DNA of 64,000 bases from the NCBI RefSeq assembly GCF_003590835.1, contig NZ_QYUQ01000002.1, positions 1,054,001 to 1,118,000 of the forward strand, in the 5' to 3' direction. A program made the position numbers and the translations under genes. The notes beneath the pieces are model-generated. The model saw nothing but the letters and a program-made list of their open reading frames with translations. It did no database searches and was not told where the DNA came from. Positions 1 through 11,842 of the stretch are shown piece after piece. The DNA is from Noviherbaspirillum sedimenti (lineage in GTDB: Bacteria > Pseudomonadota > Gammaproteobacteria > Burkholderiales > Burkholderiaceae_D). The first letter of the stretch is position 1, and every line of letters begins with the position of its first letter.

Positions 1-7
1 GAGCGAG

Positions 8-1336
8 GTGCTTCTTCCTGACAACGCGGTCTACGACGAGGTGCGCCAGATCTGGAACGCCATGATCGACCGCAAGCCCGCGCTGATCGCCCGCTGCGCG
101 TCGCCTGAAGATGTCGTCCAGGCCGTCGCGTTCGCACGCAAGCACAAGCTCCTCGTCTCGATCCGAGGGGGCGGACACAACATCGCGGGCAATGCCGTCT
201 GCGACGGCGGCCTCATGATCGATCTCTCGTTGATGAAGAGCGTTCAGGTGGACCCGAACGCCCGTCGGGCAACCGTCGAGCCCGGTTGCACCCTCGCCGA
301 TTTCGATAAGGCCGCGCAGGTGCACGGCCTCGCCACGCCGCTGGGCATCAACTCGACCACGGGCGTGGCCGGCCTGACGCTCGGAGGTGGCTTCGGCTGG
401 CTGAGCCGGAAATACGGCATGACCGTTGACAACCTGCTCGCCGCAGATGTCGTCACGGCGGATGGCAGCCAGGTGCATGCCAGCGAAACGGAAAACGCCG
501 ACCTCTTCTGGGGGCTGCGGGGTGGCGGTGGGAACTTCGGTATTGTCACCAGCTTCCAGTTTCAGCTCCATCCCGTCGGGCCGGACGTGCTGAGCGGGCT
601 CATCGTCTTCCCGTTCGACCAGGCGAAGTCCGTGCTCACGCAGTTCGCCAGTTTCACCAGGACGATGCCCGACGAGCTCAACGTCTGGATGATCACTCGG
701 AAGGCGCCCCCGCTGCCTTTCCTGCCCGAGGACGTCCACGGCAAAGAAATCGTCGCGCTCGCACTGTGCTATGCGGGTGATCCCGCTGAGGGCACGAAGC
801 TGATCGAGCCACTGCGCGGGTTCGGCACGGCGCACGGCGAGCACGTCGGCGTGCAGCCGTACTGCGCCTGGCAGCAGGCCTTCGATCCACTCCTGACGCC
901 GGGTGCGCGAAACTACTGGAAGTCGCATAACTTCTCGCAGCTCAGCGATGGCGCGATCGCCGTCATCCTCGAATACGCCGGCAAGCTGCCGTCGCCGCAG
1001 TGCGAGATCTTCGTCGGCACGATCGGAGGCCAGACGGCGCGCGTAGCGCCCGGGGCGATGGCTTATTCGAGCCGAGAAGCCAATTATGTGATGAACGTGC
1101 ACGGCCGCTGGGAGTCGTCTGCCGAGGACGAGCGCTGCATCGCCTGGGCGCGTGAGTTCTTCGTCAAGTCACAACCATTCGCCAGCGGCGGCGCGTACAT
1201 CAACTTCCTCACCCAGGACGAGGCCGACCGCATCGCGTTCGCCTACGGTGCGACGTATAACCGGCTCGTGGAGCTCAAGAAAAAATACGACCCGACGAAC
1301 TTCTTCCAGATGAACCAGAACATCAAGCCGGTCTGA
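8..1336 (+). CDS. FAD-linked oxidoreductase, berberine-bridge-enzyme type (5' end may be outside window)
   Basis: This protein of at least 442 residues has the PCMH-type FAD-binding fold followed by the C-terminal BBE segment. The flavin-attaching region reads SIRGGGHNIAG, with His57 in the place that binds FAD through the 8-alpha carbon in this family. Further FAD contacts are GGGFGWLSRKYG (about 122-133) and GLRGGGGNFGIV. The C-terminus YDPTNFFQMNQNIKP is the usual BBE ending. Where bicovalent members have a second flavin-binding Cys (GIC), this protein reads GIN, so FAD is probably held by His only. Such enzymes oxidise alcohols, sugars or alkaloid-like substrates with O2 or another acceptor; the substrate cannot be read from the sequence. 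The reading frame is open to the window edge, so the GTG at 8 is only the first possible start visible. No signal peptide is seen. Confidence 0.85.
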   Translation: MLLPDNAVYDEVRQIWNAMIDRKPALIARCASPEDVVQAVAFARKHKLLVSIRGGGHNIAGNAVCDGGLMIDLSLMKSVQVDPNARRATVEPGCTLADFDKAAQVHGLATPLGINSTTGVAGLTLGGGFGWLSRKYGMTVDNLLAADVVTADGSQVHASETENADLFWGLRGGGGNFGIVTSFQFQLHPVGPDVLSGLIVFPFDQAKSVLTQFASFTRTMPDELNVWMITRKAPPLPFLPEDVHGKEIVALALCYAGDPAEGTKLIEPLRGFGTAHGEHVGVQPYCAWQQAFDPLLTPGARNYWKSHNFSQLSDGAIAVILEYAGKLPSPQCEIFVGTIGGQTARVAPGAMAYSSREANYVMNVHGRWESSAEDERCIAWAREFFVKSQPFASGGAYINFLTQDEADRIAFAYGATYNRLVELKKKYDPTNFFQMNQNIKPV

Positions 1337-1349
1337 GAGGACGTCATGC

Positions 1350-1383
1350 GCCTGACAATGGCATGCAGCGGGCGGCGTTAGGC
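1350..1383 (+). repeat. attC-like palindrome (possible degenerate integron cassette site)
   Basis: The segment begins GCCTGACAAT and ends GCGTTAGGC. The outer 7-mers pair as imperfect inverted cores (GCCTGAC against GTTAGGC) and match the attC consensus RYYYAAC...GTTRRRY except for one base. The element is only 34 bp, shorter than functional attC sites of about 57 bp or more, so it would be a deleted relic. It lies directly upstream of a VOC-family gene, a gene type often carried in integron cassettes. No integrase gene is present in the window. Confidence 0.3.
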
Positions 1384-1414
1384 GGCACCGAGCGATCAAA
1401 ACAACGTGCCGCCT
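1380..1414. repeat. Stem-loop between FAD oxidase and VOC gene
   Basis: AGGCGGCAC (1380-1388) pairs perfectly with GTGCCGCCT (1406-1414) around a 17-nt loop. There is no T-run after the right arm, so it is not a standard terminator. It overlaps the last bases of the attC-like element and may be part of the same relic structure. Confidence 0.4.
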
Positions 1415-1440
1415 TAAGTATGTTCCCAGGAGAGTGTTCC

Positions 1441-1845
1441 ATGCTACAAAACAGTGACGTCGCGGTTAGGATTCCGGCGCAAGACCTCTCACGAGCGAGA
1501 TCCTTCTACTCGAGCACGCTTGGCCTTGATCCGGTCGAAGAACGACCCGGCGGCCTCCGCTACAAGTGCGGCAATAGCTACTTCGTACTTTTCCAGTCGT
1601 CTGGCTCGGCGTCCGGCACTCATACACAAATGGGCTGGGAGGTCGATGACATCCAGGCAACCGTCGACGAGTTGCGGCACCGGGGAGTAGTATTCGAAGA
1701 ATACGATCTTCCCGGCCTCAAGACCATCAATGGAATCGCTGAGATTAAAGGAAACTATCCGTCGAAGGGTGGCGTAGGCGAGAGAGGTGCTTGGTTTAAA
1801 GACAGCGAGGGCAACCTCCTTGGCATCGGCCAACCCATTAGATGA
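1441..1845 (+). CDS. VOC-family (glyoxalase/bleomycin-resistance fold) protein
   Basis: This 134-residue protein has one vicinal-oxygen-chelate module. The beginning DVAVRIPAQDLSRARSFY and the end AWFKDSEGNLLGIGQP are typical of small VOC proteins that act as metal-dependent lyases, dioxygenase-like enzymes or antibiotic-binding proteins. The start at 1441 is preferred over upstream in-frame codons because AGGAG lies 8-12 bases ahead of it. The frame upstream of 1441 runs through the palindromic region and is unlikely to be translated. The final strand has an acidic residue in the usual metal-ligand position (KDSEGN). Its substrate is unknown. It is separated by palindromes from the gene before it and shows no operon partner. 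Confidence 0.8.
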   Translation: MLQNSDVAVRIPAQDLSRARSFYSSTLGLDPVEERPGGLRYKCGNSYFVLFQSSGSASGTHTQMGWEVDDIQATVDELRHRGVVFEEYDLPGLKTINGIAEIKGNYPSKGGVGERGAWFKDSEGNLLGIGQPIR

Positions 1846-2154
1846 GTAGGTCCCGATCGATCCGTTCCGTCGTATCAGCCTTCACCGAAAGGGTCGTCGG
1901 GTCGGCCTGTGCATCGTCCTTTTCGAGGCTTGCTCAGCGTTCACTCGCGTTACGGCCTGCTCACTCGCGCTGTCACCGTATTTCGTGACACGCTTCGCCG
2001 AAGGCTTCAGCCGCTTCGTTACCTCCACGGCTGCTCCGGTTGCTTCCAGCGGGAGCACTTCGCCGGGTGGGGCTTGCACCCACTGGAACAACATCGCCTT
2101 ATCACGGCGCACACCCATAGCGGACATTCCCGAGTCCTTACGGCCCAATCCATT
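1846..2154. other. Intergenic stretch without a recognisable gene
   Basis: About 310 bases lie between the VOC gene and the end of the LysR gene. Both strands have open frames (for example 1882-2148 on the minus strand), but none has a ribosome binding site or resembles a known family. The direct repeat TCACTCGCG occurs twice near 1944 and 1961. It may be non-coding filler or a worn-out cassette. Confidence 0.4.
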
Positions 2155-4203
<2,049 letters not shown>

Positions 4204-4222
4204 TCGTTTAACGAAGTCCAAT

Positions 4223-4831
4223 ATGAAAGATCGCGGTTCCATATCTCGGAGAAACATCCTGGCTTCCATGTTGTTGCCCATTATTGCGGACACCAAGGTC
4301 GCACTCGCGGCGCAGAATGCTGGTCAATCGAATGCCAGTCAACGCTCCGCCGGCAATATACTGGTCGCCTTCTTCTCTAGAAGTGGAAATACCCGCGTAA
4401 TCGCCGGTCAGATTCATCGGGCATTGGGCACGGCGCTTTATGAGATCCAGCCTGCCACGCCATATCCCGACGACTACGAGCAAGCAGTCGAGCAGGCCCG
4501 CAAAGAACGTGACAGCGGGTACCGGCCCGCTCTCAAAGAAAGTGTTCCGAATATGGCGAGCTACAAAACCATATTCCTGGGATTTCCGATCTGGGGTGAA
4601 ACCGCACCTCCCGTGATCCGTGCATTCTTGGCAAGCCATGACCTGGCAGGCAAGACCCTGATTCCGTTTATCACACATGGCGGCTACGGACTTGGTAGCA
4701 GCTTGTCCGTCGTTGCTGCTCATGCTCCCAAAGCACGACTGCTTGATGCCGGCTTTACCATGCAGGCCGATCAGGAAAGGCAGACCCTTACGCGCGTAAC
4801 GAGCTGGCTGGAAAAAATCAAGACTAAATGA
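4223..4831 (+). CDS. Flavodoxin-like protein with twin-arginine signal
   Basis: The 202-residue protein starts with KDRGSISRRNILASM, a twin-arginine type signal (SRRN) followed by a hydrophobic stretch and an AxA-like cleavage zone near residue 30. The mature part is a flavodoxin fold: the FMN phosphate loop is FSRSGNTRVIA (about 52-62), and FLGFPIWGETAPPVIRAFL carries the flavin-stacking Trp loop. Such proteins carry electrons through FMN. A flavodoxin moved out of the cytoplasm already folded with its FMN would fit Tat export. It lies 20 bp after one aldo/keto reductase, and its stop overlaps the region just ahead of another, which also carries a Tat signal. A direct redox partnership between them is inferred, not shown. 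Confidence 0.85.
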   Translation: MKDRGSISRRNILASMLLPIIADTKVALAAQNAGQSNASQRSAGNILVAFFSRSGNTRVIAGQIHRALGTALYEIQPATPYPDDYEQAVEQARKERDSGYRPALKESVPNMASYKTIFLGFPIWGETAPPVIRAFLASHDLAGKTLIPFITHGGYGLGSSLSVVAAHAPKARLLDAGFTMQADQERQTLTRVTSWLEKIKTK

Positions 4832-4845
4832 AAAGGAGAATAGAC

Positions 4846-6003
<1,158 letters not shown>

Positions 6004-6025
6004 CTAGGTACAGGAAAGCTGATCC

Positions 6026-6217
6026 ATGACTAAAGCAAATCCGCCGCCGCCCATCACTTCCATTGCCGGGTATCGCTCGGCGGTTGACGAATTCGATCGT
6101 CTTTGGGAAACGGGCACGACGGATGAGCAACAGCAGCGGATGAGTAATCTACTCGGCCTGATCGAGTTGTTCGAGGCGACGTGCTCTCAATATCGCATCC
6201 ACGCACACACTGAATGA
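6026..6217 (+). CDS. Small hypothetical protein, HigA-N-terminus-like
   Basis: This 63-residue protein follows an AGGAAA ribosome binding site, and its stop codon overlaps the next start (ATGA), which supports real translation. Its body (ITSIAGYRSAVDEFDRL ... LLGLIELFEA) resembles the first helices of HigA-type antitoxins and XRE-like proteins (E-x3-A-x5-L ... L-x2-L-I-E-x-YE), but the helix-turn-helix half is missing. It could be a truncated antitoxin or a small partner protein of the surrounding redox genes. I do not recognise a defined family. Confidence 0.55.
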   Translation: MTKANPPPPITSIAGYRSAVDEFDRLWETGTTDEQQQRMSNLLGLIELFEATCSQYRIHAHTE

Positions 6218-7047
6218 AAGCAGCAACAATGAAATTACTTTCGGCAGCAGTAATCGCATTCCTTCCAGTAGCTTCGCTGTCGCTGGCAGAGGAGATACAG
6301 GCGGTGAAAGTCACACGGTTCGGCTCACAACCGTCCGCTTCAGGCCCTGCAGAAAACTTCACGGGCGCAGTGCGGATCGATTCGCGTTTTCAGGGAACGA
6401 GTCCGGCGCGTGTCGGTGGTGCGACTGTTACTTTTGAACCTGGCGCGCGTACGGCCTGGCATACCCACCCCTTGGGCCAAACACTGATTGTCACCTCAGG
6501 CACCGGCTTCGTTCAGCACTGGAACGGGCCAAGGCAGGAAATCAAGCAAGGTGACACCGTATGGATTCCGCCTGGTGTCAAACATTGGCATGGAGCCTCA
6601 GCAACGACGCCCGTGGCACATGTAGCCATCGCTGAGGCCCTTGAAGGAAAGACCGTCGAATGGATGGAGAAGGTGAGTGATGCGCAGTACGGTATTCAAC
6701 CGAAACCGGCCCAAGGCAAGACTACGCAACCCACGCCAGCCCAGAAAATGTATGGGAATATTTCTCCCAAACTTGCCCAGCTCACTGACGACGTTCTGTA
6801 TGCAGATGTATGGGAACGCCCAGGACTTTCCAAGCGAGATCGTAGCCTGGCAACGATCAGCGCACTGATCGCCATGAATCGGCCCGACCAGCTTCGCTCT
6901 CACATCACAAGAGCACGCGATAACGGCGTGACGCAAGATGAAATCATCGAGTCGATCACTCACCTAGCGTTCTATGCTGGCTGGCCTAGCGCTGTCACTG
7001 CAGTCGCTGTCGCCAAAGAGGTATTCCAGAAAACACCGGCCAAGTAA
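6214..7047 (+). CDS. Exported cupin / carboxymuconolactone decarboxylase fusion protein
   Basis: The 277-residue protein opens with a Sec signal peptide ([21 protein letters not shown]). Residues about 50-135 form a cupin barrel with the metal-site pattern [14 protein letters not shown] ... [12 protein letters not shown]. Residues about 185-272 form a carboxymuconolactone decarboxylase (CMD) domain ([20 protein letters not shown] ... [15 protein letters not shown]). The CxxC pair of AhpD-type peroxidase partners is absent, so it is closer to the lactone-decarboxylase-like group. Such fusions occur in several Proteobacteria, often beside AKR and flavodoxin genes. ATG 6214 overlaps the previous stop; ATG 6229 is an alternative that gives a shorter signal peptide. 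Confidence 0.85.
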   Translation: MKAATMKLLSAAVIAFLPVASLSLAEEIQAVKVTRFGSQPSASGPAENFTGAVRIDSRFQGTSPARVGGATVTFEPGARTAWHTHPLGQTLIVTSGTGFVQHWNGPRQEIKQGDTVWIPPGVKHWHGASATTPVAHVAIAEALEGKTVEWMEKVSDAQYGIQPKPAQGKTTQPTPAQKMYGNISPKLAQLTDDVLYADVWERPGLSKRDRSLATISALIAMNRPDQLRSHITRARDNGVTQDEIIESITHLAFYAGWPSAVTAVAVAKEVFQKTPAK

Positions 7048-7092
7048 TCATCGATCACCGGACACATTTTTTATTAAGACAGGAATTTCCAA

Positions 7093-8145
7093 ATGAAGCT
7101 TAAACTTTTGAATGCAACGCTAATGACCGCAGCCATCGGCATTTCAAGCGGCGCGGCGGCCGCGGACTATAAAAAGAACCCATTCACGCTTGCTTATGAC
7201 GGCGCGATTACCGAAAACGTAAAAGGTAAGGTCAATATTCATCCGGTGACCTATAAGCTGAATGGCCTGGATATTGCTGCCAACGTGTATACGCCAGCAA
7301 ACTACACCCCAAACAGGAAATATCCGACGGTGGTCGTAGCACATCCAAATGGTGGCGTGAAAGAGCAAGTCGCTGGACTGTATGCCCAACGTTTGGCAGA
7401 ACAAGGCTACATCACCATCACTGCCGATGCCGCGTATCAAGGCGCGAGCGGCGGTATGCCTCGCCAAGTGGATAAGCCGGCAAACCGGAGCGAGGACATT
7501 CACGGTATGGCTGACTTCATCACGCAATATGCGGGTGCGGATGCCAGCCGACTAGGTTTACTTGGACTTTGTGGCGGCGGCGGTTATTCATTAAAGGCGG
7601 CGCAAACCGACAAACGATTCAAATCCATCGCTACTTTGAGCATGTTCAATTCCGGCCGGGTTAGACGTAACGGCTACATGGATTCGCAACTATCGTCCAT
7701 ACAGGAGCGCATAAAGCAAGCATCCGATGCGCGTGCGCAAGAAGCGGCCGGAGGCCAGGTTATCTATGCAGGCGATGCTAATCTGACCGACGAACAAATC
7801 GCCAAGCTGCCATTTGATCTGTATCGCCAGGGCTATGCATACTACTGGAAGACCCATGCCCATCCGAATTCGACCTTCAAATACACAATGAGTAGCTTGA
7901 TCGACTTAATGAATTTTGATGCTGCCACCAACATGGATCTGATCAATCAGCCATTGCTGATGATTGCAGGCAGCAAAGCCGACTCACTGTATATGAGCGA
8001 GAGCGCATTCAAGGACGCGAGCAATGCAAAGGATAAAAAGCTTTTCTTGATTGACGGCGCCACCCACATCGAGACCTATTGGAAGCCGCAATACGTAAAT
8101 CAGGCCATGGGTGCATTGACCCAGTTCTTCGGCAAATATCTTTAG
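7093..8145 (+). CDS. Exported alpha/beta hydrolase with Cys nucleophile (dienelactone-hydrolase-like)
   Basis: This 350-residue protein has a clear Sec signal peptide ending SGAAAADYK near residue 25. The nucleophile elbow is GLLGLCGGGGYS with Cys160 in place of Ser, as in dienelactone hydrolases (GxCxG). A likely Asp (about 297, in AGSKADSLYMSE) and His (about 325, in DGATHIETYW) complete the triad. AVVAHPNGGVKEQ-type strands place the oxyanion loop. It is the last gene of the plus-strand set, 45 bp after the cupin-CMD gene with an AGGA ribosome binding site. Its final 4 bases overlap the end of the convergent MFS gene. A lactone or ester substrate is plausible. Confidence 0.85.
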   Translation: MKLKLLNATLMTAAIGISSGAAAADYKKNPFTLAYDGAITENVKGKVNIHPVTYKLNGLDIAANVYTPANYTPNRKYPTVVVAHPNGGVKEQVAGLYAQRLAEQGYITITADAAYQGASGGMPRQVDKPANRSEDIHGMADFITQYAGADASRLGLLGLCGGGGYSLKAAQTDKRFKSIATLSMFNSGRVRRNGYMDSQLSSIQERIKQASDARAQEAAGGQVIYAGDANLTDEQIAKLPFDLYRQGYAYYWKTHAHPNSTFKYTMSSLIDLMNFDAATNMDLINQPLLMIAGSKADSLYMSESAFKDASNAKDKKLFLIDGATHIETYWKPQYVNQAMGALTQFFGKYL

Positions 8146-9335
8146 GAACGATCCATGCGCCATAACCATACCGCTGTCACGGCGAGCAATACTGTGGCCA
8201 TCGCGTTCGCCCAGCTGAATGCATCCCATCCAGCAATTTCGCCCGGGCCGATTGAACGGACTACCAGCGGGCCGATGATCTGGCCCGCCGCAAATCCGGC
8301 GGTCATCCGTCCAAGGAGCATGGTCGGGTCAGCAGGCATTCTTTCGCGCGCCAACTGTAACCCGGCCATCGTCGCAACCATAAAAGTACCCCCGACCAGC
8401 ACGGCGGATACAGCGATGGACCATAAGGAATTCACGAACAGCGGTAACAGCGTGCCAAGCGCCATGCACCCTTGTGCCAGCGCCCACACGTGCGTCCGCT
8501 TCCAGCCAGACATCCAGCGCGACACAAGCGCAACGGAGACTGCTGCGGCCAATCCGAAGATGGGCCAGGTTAGACCGAATATCTGTGGATCCGAGGACAA
8601 CTGCCTTGCCATTGTCGGCAGAAACGTTGCAGGGATGATGTAGCCAAAGCCGAAAGTGCCATAGCAAATCACCAGCGCGGCATTTCCTTGCCGGCCGTCG
8701 GGCACACTCGTTGCAATCGTGGGCGGCACCGGCGTGCTGACGACAGATAAGCGATCTTTCATGCAGACCATGGCCAGCACTGTTCCAGCACACGCCAATA
8801 CGCCCAGTGCAAGCCAGAGAGAGGATGCAGATCGCTGTCCGCCAAGCCACGTCAGTACACCCGTCACAGTGATGCCCAGACCGACCCCGGTGTAAATCCA
8901 GCTACCCTGTTTCGACGCCCTCCTCGCGGCGAGTGCATTGAGGCACCAGCCGGAAGTACATACCAATACCCAGGCGCTGAAAATGCCCGCTGCGCCCCGC
9001 AGAATCGTGCCCAACCATGTAAAGGTGGCACCTGCAAACACAATGCCCAGGGTCGTGATACCGATACCCAGCAGTCCAAGCATCATGCCGCGCCGCGTAT
9101 TCTTTGCGAATCTGGACGCACTTAACGCACCGATCAAATAACCAATGTAATTGGCCGCGGCCCATTCTGTGCCGGCTGCAATGTCGATGATTCCGTCCCG
9201 AAGCATCAGAGGCATCAGCGGTGTAAATGCAAATCGCCCAATGCCCATGGCAACTGCCAGGGAAATGATGCCGCCTACGAGGATCGGCAACGTGCTCCGG
9301 TCACTGTCTGTTTTTTTATCCAGGGTCGTATCCAT
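8142..9335 (-). CDS. MFS transporter, YbfB/YjiJ-like
   Basis: This 397-residue protein has about 12 hydrophobic segments starting with PILVGGIISLAVAMGIGRFA. The motif GIGRFAFTPLMPLML is characteristic of the YbfB/YjiJ group of major-facilitator proteins. The substrate of this group is poorly defined (putative exporters of sugars or small aromatic compounds). It lies downstream of and in the same direction as the LysR gene at 9371-10267, with only 35 bp between, so the two may be co-transcribed. It meets the alpha/beta hydrolase gene tail to tail. Confidence 0.85.
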   Translation of the reverse strand: MDTTLDKKTDSDRSTLPILVGGIISLAVAMGIGRFAFTPLMPLMLRDGIIDIAAGTEWAAANYIGYLIGALSASRFAKNTRRGMMLGLLGIGITTLGIVFAGATFTWLGTILRGAAGIFSAWVLVCTSGWCLNALAARRASKQGSWIYTGVGLGITVTGVLTWLGGQRSASSLWLALGVLACAGTVLAMVCMKDRLSVVSTPVPPTIATSVPDGRQGNAALVICYGTFGFGYIIPATFLPTMARQLSSDPQIFGLTWPIFGLAAAVSVALVSRWMSGWKRTHVWALAQGCMALGTLLPLFVNSLWSIAVSAVLVGGTFMVATMAGLQLARERMPADPTMLLGRMTAGFAAGQIIGPLVVRSIGPGEIAGWDAFSWANAMATVLLAVTAVWLWRMDRS

Positions 9336-9370
9336 GGCACTTACTAGAATTCATGGGAGCAAAATAATAG

Positions 9371-10267
9371 TCAGCGCGTCGCAGCGCAAATGTCCAGGAC
9401 GAGGCCGCGCAGCCAGCGATGCGCCGGATCGGCATCCATTCGCGGGTGCCAGAGCATTGAAATGATAACTTCCGGTGCGGGGAATGGCAGGGGAAAACTA
9501 TGCATTCCCACGCGCAAATTTCCGGTGTGTCGTTCGGGCACGGTGGCGATCAGATCGGAGGCGCGGGCAAGCGCCAGCGCAGCCGAAAAGCCGCCGACGA
9601 TGGTGGCAATCTGCCGTTCCAGCCCGAACGCTTTCAGGGCTGCATCGATCGGCCCTTCCGCGAGGCCGCGCCGCGAGATGCCGATGTGCCGGCCAGCCGC
9701 ATAACGGGCAGGCGTGATCTTGCCCCGACTCAGCGCGTGCCCGGCGCGCGCAACGCCAATGAAACGGTCGCGGAACAACACCCGCGTGCGCACTTCCGGA
9801 CTCATCACGTCCCCGACCACGCCGGTCTCCAGATCGACCGTCCCGTCGCGCAGGGAGCGGCTCTCTTTGTCCTGTTTCTGCACGAAGCAGAGCCGCACGC
9901 CAGGCGCCTCCGCGCCGACGCGCGCAATGAGATCCGGTCCGAAATTCTCGACAAAGCCTTCGCGGGTACGCAGCGTAAACGTCCTGACAAGCTGTTTGAG
10001 ATTGAGTGTCTCGGCAGGGCGCAAAACCGCTTGCGCATCCTGAACGAGCTGGCTGACCCGCTCGCGCAGTTCGAGTGCGCGCGGGGTAGGCACGAGGCCT
10101 CGCCCGGCTCTGACCAGCAGCGGATCGCCGGTGGTCTCCCGCAGGCGCGCCAGTGCCCGGCTCATCGCCGATGGGCTAAGCCGCAGACGCTGTGCTGCGC
10201 GCGCCACGTTGCCTTCCGCGAGCAGCACATCCAGGGTGACCAGCAAGTTGAAATCCGGGGTCGACAT
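9371..10267 (-). CDS. LysR-type transcriptional regulator
   Basis: This 298-residue LysR regulator has the helix-turn-helix GNVARAAQRLRLSPSAMSRA (about 19-38) and a NodD/PcpR-like effector domain. It begins 140 bp from, and is divergent to, the drug exporter at 10408, and reads into the MFS gene at 9335-8142. Either or both transporters may be its targets. The intergenic region has a short dyad (CGCAC...GTGCG near 10309-10344) that could be an operator. The effector is unknown. Confidence 0.88.
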   Translation of the reverse strand: MSTPDFNLLVTLDVLLAEGNVARAAQRLRLSPSAMSRALARLRETTGDPLLVRAGRGLVPTPRALELRERVSQLVQDAQAVLRPAETLNLKQLVRTFTLRTREGFVENFGPDLIARVGAEAPGVRLCFVQKQDKESRSLRDGTVDLETGVVGDVMSPEVRTRVLFRDRFIGVARAGHALSRGKITPARYAAGRHIGISRRGLAEGPIDAALKAFGLERQIATIVGGFSAALALARASDLIATVPERHTGNLRVGMHSFPLPFPAPEVIISMLWHPRMDADPAHRWLRGLVLDICAATR

Positions 10268-10407
10268 GCAGGAATTTTAGCGCAGTTGGTCCATGATATG
10301 GCGTCAAACGCACGAATAAAGTGCAAATGGTGCGTCTTCCGCCATGCCAGGCAAGCGCGTATGGTTCAGGTAGATCCATTACATTTGCCAAATAAGCGGA
10401 GTTCATC

Positions 10408-11838
10408 ATGAAGCCAATCCCGGCAAAACGCGCCGAGGCAGCAGCCGGAAGTTTGGAGCCCACGCCGTCGGTACGCTGGGGGCTCGCCAGTCTTTCGCTC
10501 TCCATGCTGCTCGCCTCGCTGGGCACCAGCATCGCCAATGTCGGCTTGCCGACATTGGCGCAGGCATTCAACGCCTCCTTCCAGCAAGTCCAGTGGGTCG
10601 TCCTTGCCTATCTTCTTGCCATCACCACCCTGATCGTCAGCGTCGGACGCCTCGGCGACCTCATCGGCCGCCGGCGGCTGCTACTGGCCGGCATCTTTCT
10701 GTTCACGACAGCCTCGGTCCTGTGCGCCGTCGCGCCCACGCTTTGCATGCTGATTGCCGCCCGGGCGCTGCAGGGCTTGGGCGCCGCCATCATGATGGCC
10801 CTCACGATGGCATTTATCGGCGAAACCATACCAAAGGACAAGACCGGTAGCGCCATGGGGCTGCTCGGCACGATGTCCGCGATTGGTACCGCACTCGGTC
10901 CCTCGCTCGGCGGCGTCCTGATTGCCGGGTTCGGTTGGCCTGCGATCTTCTTAGTCAATCCGCCGCTGGGCATCCTGACGCTGCTGCTCGCGTATCGCTT
11001 CCTGCCCGTCGATCGCCGCGCGGCGCAAACGGCGCGGACCGGCTTCGACCACGTGGGCACGCTGTTGCTTGCCATGACGCTCGCAGCTTACGCGCTTGCC
11101 ATGACGACGGGGCGCGGCAATTTCGGCCTGCGCAACGTGGCGCTGCTGTTGGCGGCGGCAGTCGGCGCCGCCCTGTTCGTGCGCGCCGAGACAAAGGCCA
11201 GGACGCCGTTGATCCAGCTGGCGATGTTCCGCAATCCGGTGCTGGGCGCGGGTTTTGTCATGAGCGCCCTGGTCACGACCGTGGTGATGGCAACGCTGGT
11301 GGTCGGGCCCTTCTATCTCTCCGGCGCGCTCGGGCTTGACGTAGCCCGTGTCGGGCTCGTCCTGTCGGTTGGCCCGCTTGTCGCCGCATTGACGGGCGTG
11401 CCGGCCGGCCGCATCGTGGACCGCTTTGGCGCGCACCGCATGACGCTTGCCGGACTGATCGGCATGGCAGCCGGCGCCTCCATCCTGCCCATGGTGCCGA
11501 CGCATTTCGGCATCCCGGGCTACCTCCTCCCGCTCGTTATCATCACCGCCGGCTATGCGCTGTTCCAGGCGGCCAACAACACTGCCGTTATGACGGATAT
11601 TCGACCGGACCAGCGCGGCGTCATCTCCGGGCTGCTCAACCTGTCGCGCAATCTCGGCCTCATCACGGGCGCGTCCGTGATGGGCACCGTATTCGCTTTC
11701 GGATCGGCTGCGACCGACATGATGACAGCACGTCCTGAGGCGGTTGCAAACGGCATGCAGATGACCTTCACCGTCGCGGCGGTGCTGGTCTTCGCAGCCC
11801 TTGCCATCGCTTTTGCAAGCCATCACTGGCGCGATTGA
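10408..11838 (+). CDS. MFS drug-exporter-type transporter, 14-TM (DHA2, EmrB/QacA-like)
   Basis: This 476-residue membrane protein has the 14-helix DHA2 plan. It carries motif A after helix 2 (GRLGDLIGRRRLLLAG) and motif C in helix 5 (GLLGTMSAIGTALGPSLGGV), both signatures of proton-driven drug exporters. Residues 1-30 are a cytoplasmic tail. The start at 10408 has a purine-rich GCGGAG ahead. It is divergent from the LysR gene at 10267 and ends 4 bp from the convergent gene at 11843. It likely exports amphipathic toxic compounds; no EmrA-like adaptor lies beside it, so it probably acts alone in the inner membrane. Confidence 0.9.
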   Translation: MKPIPAKRAEAAAGSLEPTPSVRWGLASLSLSMLLASLGTSIANVGLPTLAQAFNASFQQVQWVVLAYLLAITTLIVSVGRLGDLIGRRRLLLAGIFLFTTASVLCAVAPTLCMLIAARALQGLGAAIMMALTMAFIGETIPKDKTGSAMGLLGTMSAIGTALGPSLGGVLIAGFGWPAIFLVNPPLGILTLLLAYRFLPVDRRAAQTARTGFDHVGTLLLAMTLAAYALAMTTGRGNFGLRNVALLLAAAVGAALFVRAETKARTPLIQLAMFRNPVLGAGFVMSALVTTVVMATLVVGPFYLSGALGLDVARVGLVLSVGPLVAALTGVPAGRIVDRFGAHRMTLAGLIGMAAGASILPMVPTHFGIPGYLLPLVIITAGYALFQAANNTAVMTDIRPDQRGVISGLLNLSRNLGLITGASVMGTVFAFGSAATDMMTARPEAVANGMQMTFTVAAVLVFAALAIAFASHHWRD

Positions 11839-11842
11839 CGGA

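Noticed and set aside
1882..2148. Minus-strand open frame of 88 codons next to the VOC gene
   Set aside because: No ribosome binding site, no family resemblance, and the opposite strand has equally long frames.
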